Made by a program: the position numbers and the translations under genes
Shown here: positions 45,575 through 54,305 of the stretch, piece after piece
How the letters are laid out: each line of letters begins with the position of its first letter
How positions within the stretch are numbered: the first letter of the stretch is position 1
DNA from: Mucilaginibacter rubeus
GTDB taxonomy: Bacteria > Bacteroidota > Bacteroidia > Sphingobacteriales > Sphingobacteriaceae
DNA: 64,000 bases
Assembly: GCF_014643835.1 (NCBI RefSeq)
Contig: NZ_BMKD01000001.1
Coordinates: 496,001-560,000 of the forward strand
Direction of reading: 5' to 3'
Notes under the pieces: generated by a model
The model's input: only the letters and a program-made list of their open reading frames with translations
What the model was told of the DNA's origin: nothing
Database searches by the model: none

Positions 45575-47098
45575 ATGAAAAAGATATTTTTTCTATCAAC
45601 CATAACAGCTGCATTTTTAATGGCCTCCTGTAATAAGGATTTAAACCAGGTGCCTATATCCGCTTCAACAACAGCAACTTTTTACAAATCGCCAAGCGAT
45701 TTTTTACAGGCTACCAATGCCATTTATGCCGATCTGCACAATTACCCGGTGCGGTTAGCTAATATGTCTGAAATCCGTTCGGATAATATTTATGGTGTTT
45801 CTGTCACCGTGCGTGACTGGGACCCTGTGAATGATTTTTCGCCATCATTAGCAGCAAACGCTTACGTTACCGAAGCCTGGGGTACCGACTTTAACGGTAT
45901 TTTCAGGGCTAATACCCTGCTTGACCAGGTTGCCAAAAATGGCAGCTACATAGGTTCGGCTTCGTTAGCTACAAGGCTGCAGGCCGAAGCCAAATTTCTG
46001 CGTGCATTTTATTACTTCGATCTGCTTAGGTATTTTGGTAAGCTTCCAATCATTGACCACCCGGTTACTGCGCCTGAAGCTAATTCAATCGGCCGCAGTT
46101 CTGTAGCTGATGTTTACAAACTGATTATAGCCGATCTGCAATCGGCCGTAGCTAACTTACCCACCACATATACCGGGGTAGACGTAGGTCGTGCCACCAA
46201 ATATGCTGCAGAAGCTTTGCTGGCACAGGTGTATATGGCTAAATCGGCACCGAATTACGGTATTGAGGGGCCTGGAACGGGATCAAACGAATGGAATCTG
46301 GCTTTGCCCTTACTGCAGGATATTATCAGCAGCGGTAAGTTTGCTTTTGAACCTACTTATAGCAATATATTTTCATATACCAATCAAAGTCCAGCGGTTA
46401 ATAAAGAGGCCATTTTTGATGTGATGTATACCAGTGGCATAAGCGGTACGAGTGATCTTTACGGAGCGTCGTTCCCATGGACACTTGCTCCAAATGCTTA
46501 CTTTTTATCTATTAAGGATACAAAATCAAACGGAAGCCTGGAAATCATCCCGGTATCAAATGATCTGGCCAACAGTTATGACGCTGCCGACGTGCGTAAG
46601 GCATTTACGATATATACCGCGGGTTACACCAATGCTGGCAGTACAGAAAATCGCCCGTTCTTTAAAAAATGGCTTGATATAACTAAAATCCCAACCGCAA
46701 GCCGGTTTGACTGGGGAATTAACTTTATTGCCATCAGGTATACCGATGTTTTAATGCTTAAAGCCGAATGTATTTTGAATGGCGCAACCGGCGGATCCCA
46801 GGCTGATGTTGACGCTATTGTCAACCAGGTACGTACAAGGGCCGGCTTACCGCCGGTAACAGGTGTAACGCTGGCACAGTTGTTTGATGAGCGCCGCAGG
46901 GAGTTTGCCGATGAAGGTTCGCGCTGGTTCGATCTGCAAAGAAGTGGTAACCTCTTAACTATTATGAATAGCTGGATTGCCAAAGAAGATGCTCAGAAAG
47001 CGATAAAGCCGGTTATTGCTAATTATGTTATTTACCCTGTACCACAAACACAATTGGATGCGGCACCGGGCTTATATTCACAAAATCCGGGGTATTGA
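45575..47098 (+). CDS. SusD/RagB-type glycan-binding surface lipoprotein
   Basis: A 507-residue lipoprotein (signal with lipobox FLMASC, Cys19). Order: N-terminal SusD-like domain (LNQVPISASTTATFYKSPSDFLQATNAIYADL), TPR-like helices (LQAEAKFLRAFYYFDLLRYFGKLPII), and the C-terminal RagB block (RYTDVLMLKAECILNGA, FDERRREFADEGSRWFDLQRSGNLL, NYVIYPVPQTQLDAAPGLYSQNPGY). It forms the lid of the SusC transporter. The frame opens at 45542 inside susC; the ATG at 45575 starts the signal. A long hairpin follows at 47131. Confidence 0.95.
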   Translation: MKKIFFLSTITAAFLMASCNKDLNQVPISASTTATFYKSPSDFLQATNAIYADLHNYPVRLANMSEIRSDNIYGVSVTVRDWDPVNDFSPSLAANAYVTEAWGTDFNGIFRANTLLDQVAKNGSYIGSASLATRLQAEAKFLRAFYYFDLLRYFGKLPIIDHPVTAPEANSIGRSSVADVYKLIIADLQSAVANLPTTYTGVDVGRATKYAAEALLAQVYMAKSAPNYGIEGPGTGSNEWNLALPLLQDIISSGKFAFEPTYSNIFSYTNQSPAVNKEAIFDVMYTSGISGTSDLYGASFPWTLAPNAYFLSIKDTKSNGSLEIIPVSNDLANSYDAADVRKAFTIYTAGYTNAGSTENRPFFKKWLDITKIPTASRFDWGINFIAIRYTDVLMLKAECILNGATGGSQADVDAIVNQVRTRAGLPPVTGVTLAQLFDERRREFADEGSRWFDLQRSGNLLTIMNSWIAKEDAQKAIKPVIANYVIYPVPQTQLDAAPGLYSQNPGY

Positions 47099-47130
47099 TT
47101 TCGGTGAATGAATTATCCTGATCATCATAA

Positions 47131-47170
47131 AAATGGTTTATCCTTCGGGTTTTCGGAGGGTAAACCATTT
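47131..47170 (+). terminator. Long hairpin after SusD
   Basis: Arms 47131-47147 and 47154-47170 pair over 17 bp (AAATGGTTTA at the base, two G-U pairs) around a 6-base loop. It lies 32 bp after the SusD stop. No T run follows beyond the ATTT of the right arm, so it may be a terminator, an attenuator or a 3'-end stabiliser that sets susCD levels above the downstream enzymes. Confidence 0.6.
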
Positions 47171-47189
47171 AATGTTAATCATATAATGA

Positions 47190-47280
47190 TGGATAGTCAT
47201 TAGTCGAAAGTCTTAAGTTCTAAGTCAAAAAAAATGAGCTTAACTTTTTACTTAAGGCTTAGTACTGTTAACTTAACACT
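47190..47280. repeat. AGTC/CTTAAG low-complexity intergenic segment
   Basis: The spacer between the SusD hairpin and GH28 repeats short words: AGTC five times in about 35 bases (47194-47226, with TCTTAAGTTCTAAGTC), then GCTTAAC, ACTTAAGGCTTAG and GTTAACTTAAC. The words AGTCTTAAGT and ACTTAAGGCT can pair over 10 bp with one G-U. Such word-repeat spacers recur in Sphingobacteria; here it may be an unrelated repeat relic or a leader structure. Confidence 0.35.
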
Positions 47281-47284
47281 GCCT

Positions 47285-48694
47285 ATGAAATTATTACGCT
47301 ATTCTTTTCTTCTGATAGTTATTACCGCAAATGCCGTAAACGGGCAAACTAAGCTTGACTGGGCAAAAAAGGTTGGGGCCAGGCACGCGCCGCAAAAAAC
47401 AATGGTGTGGTATGTAAATGATAATGGCGCGGTCAATGATGGAGTCACTTTAAACACAGTCGCCATACAAAAAACTATTGATCAATGCGCTGGTAAGGGC
47501 GGAGGCATAGTCTCATTTAAACCCGGTAAATATTTAACAGGTTCCATTTTTTTAAAGAATAATGTTTGCCTGAATATTGATGAGGGAGTAACGTTGTTGG
47601 GTAGCCAGGATCTGAAAGATTATCCCGAAATTGATACCCGCGTTGCCGGTATTGAAATGAAATGGCCTGCCGCTTTGATCAACATAGCCGGGCAAGCCAA
47701 TGTGGCAATTACCGGGAAAGGACTGGTAAACGCACAGGGTAAACCATTTTGGGATCTCTACCGGAAAATGCGGGCTGAATATGACCCTAAAGGTTTGCGC
47801 TGGATAGTTGATTATGACGCCAAACGCCCGCGTACATTATTGGTTTCTAATTCGGCAGATGTTACCATTAAAAACATTACGCTGCAACAGGCGGGGTTCT
47901 GGACTGTGCAATTGCTTTATTCAGATCATGTTACTGTTGATGGCATCACCATCCGCAATAACGTTGATGGGCATGGGCCATCGACAGATGGGATAGACAT
48001 AGATTCGTCCAGCTGGATCCTGGTGCAAAACTGCGATATTGACTGTAACGACGATGATTTTTGCCTTAAAGCCGGCAGGGATTGGGATGGGCTGAGGGTA
48101 AATAAACCAACCGAATATGTGGTGATCCGCAAATGTGTATCAAGGGCGGGGGCAGGGTTGCTTACCTGCGGCAGTGAAACATCGGGGGGGATCAGGCATG
48201 TGCTTGCCACCGATCTGATAGGTAACGGAACCAGTAATGGGTTAAATATTAAGTCGGCCATTACCCGGGGTGGTACGGTTGAGGACATCCACTTTACCAA
48301 TATAACCATGAATGGCGTAGGCACGGCTTTTCAAATTACAATGAATTGGAACCCAACCTATAGTTATTCTAAACTGCCCGATGGTTACAATGAAGCAACG
48401 CTGCCCGACCATTGGAAAAAGATCCTGCATAAAGTGGAACCTGCCGAAAAAGGGATCCCGCATTTCAAAGATGTTTTTATTTCAAATATTAAAGTAACAG
48501 GTGCTAAAAAGGCCATTAACGCTATAGGTCTTAAAGAGTCTACGATGCAAAATTTCCATTTTGATGGGGTTAACATTGAGTCAGGCACGGCGGGCGATGT
48601 TCAGTTTGCAGAAGGATGGGAGTGGAAAAACTCACAGATCAATACTCAGGATAATACTAAACTTAATTTAACTGATGCCGGAGCTGGTCAATAA
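47285..48694 (+). CDS. GH28 polygalacturonase-family protein with altered active-site motifs
   Basis: A secreted 469-residue right-handed beta-helix protein of family GH28 (signal peptide to about Gly20-Gln21). Motifs in order: STDGID (233-238, usually NTDGID), NDDDFCLKAGRD (255-266, catalytic Asp pair at 256/257 or 257/258), GAGLLTCGSETSGG (289-302, where classical enzymes have GHGG) and NIKS (321-324, usually RIKS). The two catalytic aspartate regions are kept, while the supporting His and Arg appear replaced by Ala290 and Asn321, a pattern I associate with a Bacteroidota GH28 subgroup. Likely exo-acting on galacturonan or rhamnogalacturonan fragments. The ATG at 47285 is chosen over 47234 because of the signal. 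It overlaps GH2 by 20 bp. Confidence 0.9.
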   Translation: MKLLRYSFLLIVITANAVNGQTKLDWAKKVGARHAPQKTMVWYVNDNGAVNDGVTLNTVAIQKTIDQCAGKGGGIVSFKPGKYLTGSIFLKNNVCLNIDEGVTLLGSQDLKDYPEIDTRVAGIEMKWPAALINIAGQANVAITGKGLVNAQGKPFWDLYRKMRAEYDPKGLRWIVDYDAKRPRTLLVSNSADVTIKNITLQQAGFWTVQLLYSDHVTVDGITIRNNVDGHGPSTDGIDIDSSSWILVQNCDIDCNDDDFCLKAGRDWDGLRVNKPTEYVVIRKCVSRAGAGLLTCGSETSGGIRHVLATDLIGNGTSNGLNIKSAITRGGTVEDIHFTNITMNGVGTAFQITMNWNPTYSYSKLPDGYNEATLPDHWKKILHKVEPAEKGIPHFKDVFISNIKVTGAKKAINAIGLKESTMQNFHFDGVNIESGTAGDVQFAEGWEWKNSQINTQDNTKLNLTDAGAGQ

Positions 48695-51608
48695 TAAATA
48701 CAAGCTTTTAAAGCGAATCCTTATTTGCGTGGGTACGGGTTTGGGAATGCTTTTTTGTGCATGGTCAGTCCCTCCAGCACAGAAAAATGGCAATGTTATT
48801 TCGCTGACAGGTCGTTGGCAGTTTCAGATGGATCGCGCTGATAAGGGGATTGAAGAGAAATGGTTCTTAAAACCGCTGGCGGATACTATTCACTTGCCGG
48901 GTTCCATGGCCCAAAACCTAAAAGGTGATGATATCAGCCTTAAAACAAAATGGACAGGCAGCATCTACGATAGTTCGTGGTTTTATAACCCACGTTTGGC
49001 AAAGTACCGGGTGCCTGGCAACCTCAAAATACCTTTCTGGCTTACACCGCCGAAACATTACACGGGAGCGGCATGGTATAAAAAAGAAGTAATTATTCCT
49101 GCGGATTGGAAAAATAAACATCTTGTGCTTTTCCTGGAAAGGGCACATACTGAAACCAGGTTATGGATTGATGGTGCTGAAATTGGGATGCAGAACAGCC
49201 TGGTGGCACCGCATCAATATGATCTTGGAGATCAGTTATCGCCCGGAAAACATGAAATAACATTATGCATTGATAACCGTGTTAAGGCGATCAATGTAGG
49301 GCCCGATTCTCATAGTATCACGGACCATACGCAGGGCAACTGGAATGGGGTGATCGGCAATATGGAGTTGCGAGCCGGAAGCCAGACCTGGATGGATGAG
49401 ATCCAGGTTTACCCCGACCTGAAACAAAAAACAGCTCATATTAAAGTGCGGATAAAAACTGAACGCGGAGCTGTTAACGGTAAAATCACACTTTCGGCCA
49501 AAGCATTTAATAGCCCGGTTTCGCAACTTATACCCACTGTAAGCAAGCTGGTTAATATCAAAGATAGCATCGCAGAGTTAACGATTGACTTGCCGATGGG
49601 CGTAAAAATGCAGACATGGGATGAATTTAATCCGGTTTTATACCGGCTTACAGCAATGCTGCATATTGCGGATGGATCAACAGATACCAGAGAGGTTAAT
49701 TTTGGCATGCACGAGTTTAAAGCCGATGGTAAAACATTTACCATAAATGGCAAACCCGTTTTTCTGCGTGGTACGGTGAATAACTGTGAGTTCCCGCTTA
49801 CCGGTTATCCGCCTACTACCGAAGCAGAATGGGACCGGATCTTTAAGATTTGCAGGGAACACGGGCTTAACCACATGCGGTTTCACTCCTGGTGCCCGCC
49901 TGAGGCTGCTTTCGATGCAGCTGATAAAGCCGGCTTCTACTTGCATGTGGAAGGGCCGTCATGGGCAAACCATGGCAGTGGCTTAGGTTTGGGCCGACCG
50001 ATTGACCAATATATTTATGACGAAACAAACCGCATGGTTAAATGGTACGGTAACCATCCATCATTTTGCATGATGGCTTATGGTAATGAGCCAAGCGGTA
50101 AACAAGTAGAATACCTTACCAAATTTGTTGATTACTGGAAAGCCAAAGATCCGCGCAGGCTTTACACAGGGGCGGCGGTAGGCAGCAGCTGGCCGGTGAT
50201 CCCTAATAACGAATACATGGCCCGTGCCGGTGCGCGCGGCCTGGCCTGGAACCAGCGGCCCGAAAGTTATTCGGATTATAGCAAACAGATAGCCCAGTTT
50301 AATGTGCCCTTTGTAGCTCACGAAATGGGCCAGTATTGCGCCTTCCCCGATTTTAAAGAAATCAAAAAGTATACGGGAATCTATAAAGCCAAAAACTTTG
50401 AACTTTTTCAGGAAGACCTTAAAGATCATGGCATGGCCGATGAGGCCGAGAAGTTCCTGATGGCTTCGGGAAAATTACAGGCTTTATGCTACAAACATGA
50501 AATTGAAAAAGCCATGCGTACGCCCGGATATTCGGGATTTCAGTTGCTTTCGTTAAATGACTATCCGGGTCAGGGTACTGCCTTAGTTGGAGTGCTTAAT
50601 GCCTTTTGGGATAGTAAGGGATACATCACAGCAAAGCAGTTTGCCCGGTTTTGCAATTCCACCGTACCACTTATCTGTACGGAAAAGTTTGTTTATCAAA
50701 ACAGTGAAACGCTAAAGGCGCAGGTTGAGCTGTTTAACTATAGCAAGCCTATGGCAACTACGCTTAACTGGAAATTAACCGATGCTCAGCATAAAGTGAT
50801 CAGCGAGGGTGTGCTGGATAAAAAAAGCTATGTAATGGGGAACTGTCAGCAGGCAGGAGTGATCAATGTCGCTTTATCAAAAATAAAATCGCCGGTAAAA
50901 CTGAACCTTGAAGTAGCCGTGCCTAACACTCAATATGTAAACGACTGGGATTTTTGGGTGTATCCCGCAAACTTGCCTGCTGTGAAAACCGATGTGTATT
51001 ATACTACTTCGCTGGATGATAAGGCCAAAGAGGTACTCAATAATGGCGGCAAAGTATTTCTGAATGCCTCGGGTAAGGTAATAAAGGGCAAGGAAATTAT
51101 ACAATCATTTACTCCTGTTTTCTGGAATACCTCCTGGTTTAAAATGCGCCCTCCGCATACGCTGGGTTTTGTGTGCGATCCCAAACATCCTGCATTTAAT
51201 GATTTCCCTACATCTGGGTACAGTGAAATACAGTGGTGGGATATCCTCTCGAATGCGCAGGTCATGCACCTGGAAGATTTCCCGGCAACATTTCGCCCTA
51301 TTGTTCAGCCTATTGATACCTGGTTTATGAACCGCCGTTTAGCGTTGCTCTTTGAAGCAAGGATAGGTAAGGGCAGCCTGATGGTAAGCAGTGCCGATCT
51401 TTCGCCGGCAACCGGCGACGACAGACCGGCGGCAAAGCAATTATATTACAGCATTTTAAAATATATGTCGTCACCGCAGTTTAAACCTGCTGACAGCATT
51501 TCGATGGAAACTGTTGATGATCTTTTCAAAACGGCTTCAAAAGAGGTGTTCATATCCTATACCAATGGCGCACCCGATGAACTGAAGCCTAAAAACATAA
51601 AAAAATAG
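48675..51608 (+). CDS. GH2-family glycoside hydrolase
   Basis: A 977-residue secreted protein with an N-terminal hydrophobic signal (about 13-30). Order: sugar-binding jelly roll (about 40-235, WYKKEVIIPADWKNKHLVLFLERAHTETRLWIDG), Ig-like domain, (beta/alpha)8 barrel from about 350 (INGKPVFLRGTVNNCEFPLTGYPP), then a long C-terminal extension. The acid/base is Glu472 (MMAYGNEPSG) and the likely nucleophile Glu550 (PFVAHEMGQYC). GH2 covers beta-galactosidases, beta-glucuronidases and others, and the specificity is not clear; a side-chain galactose or glucuronate in rhamnogalacturonan fits the context. The ATG at 48675 overlaps GH28 by 20 bp; the first esterase starts 1 bp after its stop. Confidence 0.88.
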   Translation: MPELVNNKYKLLKRILICVGTGLGMLFCAWSVPPAQKNGNVISLTGRWQFQMDRADKGIEEKWFLKPLADTIHLPGSMAQNLKGDDISLKTKWTGSIYDSSWFYNPRLAKYRVPGNLKIPFWLTPPKHYTGAAWYKKEVIIPADWKNKHLVLFLERAHTETRLWIDGAEIGMQNSLVAPHQYDLGDQLSPGKHEITLCIDNRVKAINVGPDSHSITDHTQGNWNGVIGNMELRAGSQTWMDEIQVYPDLKQKTAHIKVRIKTERGAVNGKITLSAKAFNSPVSQLIPTVSKLVNIKDSIAELTIDLPMGVKMQTWDEFNPVLYRLTAMLHIADGSTDTREVNFGMHEFKADGKTFTINGKPVFLRGTVNNCEFPLTGYPPTTEAEWDRIFKICREHGLNHMRFHSWCPPEAAFDAADKAGFYLHVEGPSWANHGSGLGLGRPIDQYIYDETNRMVKWYGNHPSFCMMAYGNEPSGKQVEYLTKFVDYWKAKDPRRLYTGAAVGSSWPVIPNNEYMARAGARGLAWNQRPESYSDYSKQIAQFNVPFVAHEMGQYCAFPDFKEIKKYTGIYKAKNFELFQEDLKDHGMADEAEKFLMASGKLQALCYKHEIEKAMRTPGYSGFQLLSLNDYPGQGTALVGVLNAFWDSKGYITAKQFARFCNSTVPLICTEKFVYQNSETLKAQVELFNYSKPMATTLNWKLTDAQHKVISEGVLDKKSYVMGNCQQAGVINVALSKIKSPVKLNLEVAVPNTQYVNDWDFWVYPANLPAVKTDVYYTTSLDDKAKEVLNNGGKVFLNASGKVIKGKEIIQSFTPVFWNTSWFKMRPPHTLGFVCDPKHPAFNDFPTSGYSEIQWWDILSNAQVMHLEDFPATFRPIVQPIDTWFMNRRLALLFEARIGKGSLMVSSADLSPATGDDRPAAKQLYYSILKYMSSPQFKPADSISMETVDDLFKTASKEVFISYTNGAPDELKPKNIKK

Positions 51609-51609
51609 T

Positions 51610-52377
51610 ATGAAAGTATTGAAACCGGTTTTAGCTTTATTAATAATAGCCTTTGTGGGCCTGGCTTTTATCAATCAGCAAAAGCCAACCATTTATTTAA
51701 TTGGCGATTCCACTACGCATAACAACGATAAAGAAACATGGGGCTGGGGGAGCATTATCCCATACTATTTCGATCTGTCGAAGATCAATATTGAAAACCA
51801 TGCCATGGCCGGTCGCAGTACACGCACTTTTATCAAAGAAGGCCGGTGGAACAAGGTTGATTCGCTTTTAAAGCCGGGCGATTATGTGATGATGGTATTC
51901 GGCCATAATGAAGGCAGTAAACCCGATACTACCAAAGCCGGGTATCGTGGGGTATTAAAAGGCACCGGTAATGAAACTGTAGAGCTTACCTGGCCTAACG
52001 GTACTAAAGAAACTGTACATACCTATGGTTGGTATTTTCACAAATTTATAAGGGATACCAAAGCTAAAGGTGCAACGCCTATTGTACTATCCATGATCCC
52101 CCGGAATGAGTTTCGTGATGGCAAAGTTATTCGTGCCGATAACGATTATGGTAAATGGGCACAGGAAGTGGCACAGCAGGAAAGTGTCATCTTCATTGAT
52201 ATGAACCGTATCACAGCCGATAAATATGATCAATGGGGAGCCGATTCGGTTAAGAAATTTTTCCCCGGAGATCATACCCACACTAACAAGATGGGCGCTA
52301 CTGTAAATGCTGAATCGGTAGTTGATGGCATTAAAGCCAACCCTGCAAACCCTCTGAATAAATATCTTAAAAACTAA
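51610..52377 (+). CDS. CE12-type rhamnogalacturonan acetylesterase (first)
   Basis: A 255-residue SGNH-fold esterase. N-terminal signal (about 5-20), nucleophile Ser34 in IGDSTT, the oxyanion Gly in AMAGRSTRTF, Asn100 in FGHNEG, and catalytic Asp221 and His224 in GDHTHTN. These match carbohydrate esterase family 12, which removes acetyl groups from galacturonate in rhamnogalacturonan I and so opens the backbone to GH105, GH28 and GH106. It sits 1 bp after GH2 and 12 bp before a second CE12 gene. Confidence 0.92.
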   Translation: MKVLKPVLALLIIAFVGLAFINQQKPTIYLIGDSTTHNNDKETWGWGSIIPYYFDLSKINIENHAMAGRSTRTFIKEGRWNKVDSLLKPGDYVMMVFGHNEGSKPDTTKAGYRGVLKGTGNETVELTWPNGTKETVHTYGWYFHKFIRDTKAKGATPIVLSMIPRNEFRDGKVIRADNDYGKWAQEVAQQESVIFIDMNRITADKYDQWGADSVKKFFPGDHTHTNKMGATVNAESVVDGIKANPANPLNKYLKN

Positions 52378-52389
52378 ATTTTAGCTGCT

Positions 52390-53196
52390 ATGAAAAATAG
52401 GTTGCGTACAAATGCCGGCTTAAGCTTACTGCTTGTCCTGGTTATGCTGTTATCTTCTTTTATGCTGATGAAACCGGTTGATAAGCCAACCTTTTACCTG
52501 ATAGGCGATTCGACCGTAAAAAATGGTAAGGGCAAAGGCGATGGTGGTTTATGGGGATGGGGAAATTACATAGCCCCTTATTTTGATACAACAAAAATAT
52601 CGGTCGAAAATGACGCACTTGGCGGCACCAGCAGCCGCACCTTCCAAACTATGGGCTTGTGGGATAAGGTACTGGTTAAAATCAAACCCGGCGATTTTGT
52701 GATTATGCAGTTTGGCCACAATGACGCCGGTGCGCTGGATGATACAGCCCGGGCCCGCGGAACTATCAAAGGTATTGGCGACGAACAACAGGAAATATAT
52801 AACCCGATAAGGAAAGTAAAAGAGGTGGTACATACCTATGGCTGGTACATGCGCAAATTTATTGCGGATATTAAAGCGAAGGGGGCAACACCTATCATCT
52901 GTTCGCCAATACCTCGTAATGTCTGGAAAGATGGCAAATCTGCAGGCCGCAATAATGAAAACAGCTATGGGCAATGGGCACGTGAGTTGGGCGAACAAAC
53001 CGGGACTTTTTTTATCGACCTAAACAAACTAATTGCCGATGATTATGACCATGAAGGCGAAGCGAAAGTTAAATCAACCTATTTCGGCACTGATGGCACG
53101 CATACGCTTGAGCCGGGTGCGCAGCTAAATGCCAGCATGGTTATTCAGGGCATTCGTTCATTCAATCAGTTGGCGCTCAATAAATATCTAAAGTAA
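52390..53196 (+). CDS. CE12-type rhamnogalacturonan acetylesterase (second)
   Basis: A 268-residue paralogue of the previous esterase with its own signal (about 10-27). Nucleophile Ser41 (IGDSTV), Gly in ALGGTSSRTF, Asn111 in FGHNDAG and Asp235/His238 (TDGTHTL). Compared with the first copy it has a longer GKGKGDGGLWGWG loop after the nucleophile and the classical GHND in place of GHNE, so the two probably differ in acetyl position or backbone preference. Same operon, 26 bp before the propeller hydrolase. Confidence 0.92.
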   Translation: MKNRLRTNAGLSLLLVLVMLLSSFMLMKPVDKPTFYLIGDSTVKNGKGKGDGGLWGWGNYIAPYFDTTKISVENDALGGTSSRTFQTMGLWDKVLVKIKPGDFVIMQFGHNDAGALDDTARARGTIKGIGDEQQEIYNPIRKVKEVVHTYGWYMRKFIADIKAKGATPIICSPIPRNVWKDGKSAGRNNENSYGQWARELGEQTGTFFIDLNKLIADDYDHEGEAKVKSTYFGTDGTHTLEPGAQLNASMVIQGIRSFNQLALNKYLK

Positions 53197-53222
53197 TAGG
53201 TTCCGTAAATAATTGTGTTTGG

Positions 53223-54296
53223 ATGATGAAAAGAAGAGATTTTATTGAACAGTTAAGCATGGTTTCGGCAATGGCGTTATTGCCAAGTTTGGCCTTTGGT
53301 GATACGGATGATCATATTTCGGCATTTGCCAAAAAGCTAAGGCCTGTTGGCCGTGCGTTGGAAATGGATGGTTATTACGTTTGGTGCAATAGCCCTATTG
53401 AGGGGCCCGATGGCCGGATCCATGTGTTTTTTTCGAGGTGGGTTGCTTCAAAGAAAATGGGCGGATGGATCAATGGATCCGAGATATGCCATGCCGTGGC
53501 AGATACACCGGAAAGCGAGTTTAGATTTCTGGGAACAATCCTTGCCCCGCGGGGGCCGGGTTATTGGGATGCTACTACCTGTCATAACCCGTCGATAAAA
53601 GTAGTCGATGGTAAATATTGCCTGTTTTTTATGGGTAATTCCAACGGTAAAACCAATACAAAACGGATAGGGTTGGCCATGGCTGATTCTCTTGATGGCC
53701 CATGGACGCGGCCGGATGAACCACTGCTTTTGCCCGGACCCGAAGGGGCATGGGACGATCATTGTACAACCAATCCGGCATTTGTTAAGCATCCCAACGG
53801 GCAGTACTGGCTATTTTATAAATCATGGAACACCAAAGAATATGAAACATCCACCGACCCGCTGGTAAAAGGGAATCGTAAATATGGTTTGGCTATTTCC
53901 GATAAACTGGAAGGCCCTTACATAAAATATGACGGTAACCCGGTTATAGATTTTTCGGGACGGGGCAATAATGCCCAGTTGGAGGATGCTTGTGTTTGGC
54001 TTGATAAGGGCCGCTTTAAAATGCTTGCCCGGGACATGGGTGTATTTAATCACCAGTATGGTTTGTACATGGAATCAAAAACCGGCAAGAAATGGAACGA
54101 GCCGGAGATAGGCTATTTTAACGCCGATTATTACCATATCAATCAACCACCGCCACCGAAATATTTGAACAAATACGGCAGGTTTGAAAGGCCCCAGCTT
54201 TTATTTCAAGATGGTAAACCCACTTACATGTTTACTACCTCGCAGGGCGGTAAATACATGACAGCATCGCCATTCATATTTAAAATAAATTCATAA
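53223..54296 (+). CDS. Five-bladed beta-propeller glycoside hydrolase-like protein (GH43/GH117 type)
   Basis: A 357-residue protein with an N-terminal twin-arginine-like export signal (MKRRDFIEQLSMVSAMALLPS). It shows repeated propeller strands (GRIHVFFSRW, GKYCLFFMGNSNGK, GQYWLFYKSWN, GRFKMLARDM) and acidic residues in blade starts (SPIEGPDG, CHNPSIKVVDG, NPAFVKHP, LEDACVWLDKG) as in clan GH43/GH32/GH117 enzymes. The exact family and substrate are not recognised; an alpha-L-arabinofuranosidase or a rhamnogalacturonan side-chain enzyme would suit the operon. Met1 and Met2 are adjacent; the start is the ATG at 53223. Confidence 0.75.
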   Translation: MMKRRDFIEQLSMVSAMALLPSLAFGDTDDHISAFAKKLRPVGRALEMDGYYVWCNSPIEGPDGRIHVFFSRWVASKKMGGWINGSEICHAVADTPESEFRFLGTILAPRGPGYWDATTCHNPSIKVVDGKYCLFFMGNSNGKTNTKRIGLAMADSLDGPWTRPDEPLLLPGPEGAWDDHCTTNPAFVKHPNGQYWLFYKSWNTKEYETSTDPLVKGNRKYGLAISDKLEGPYIKYDGNPVIDFSGRGNNAQLEDACVWLDKGRFKMLARDMGVFNHQYGLYMESKTGKKWNEPEIGYFNADYYHINQPPPPKYLNKYGRFERPQLLFQDGKPTYMFTTSQGGKYMTASPFIFKINS

Positions 54297-54305
54297 CACC
54301 GTGAT

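Noticed and set aside
47190-47280. CRISPR-like repeat
   Set aside because: The repeated words are 4 to 10 bases long and irregularly spaced; there are no direct repeats with spacers and no cas genes.
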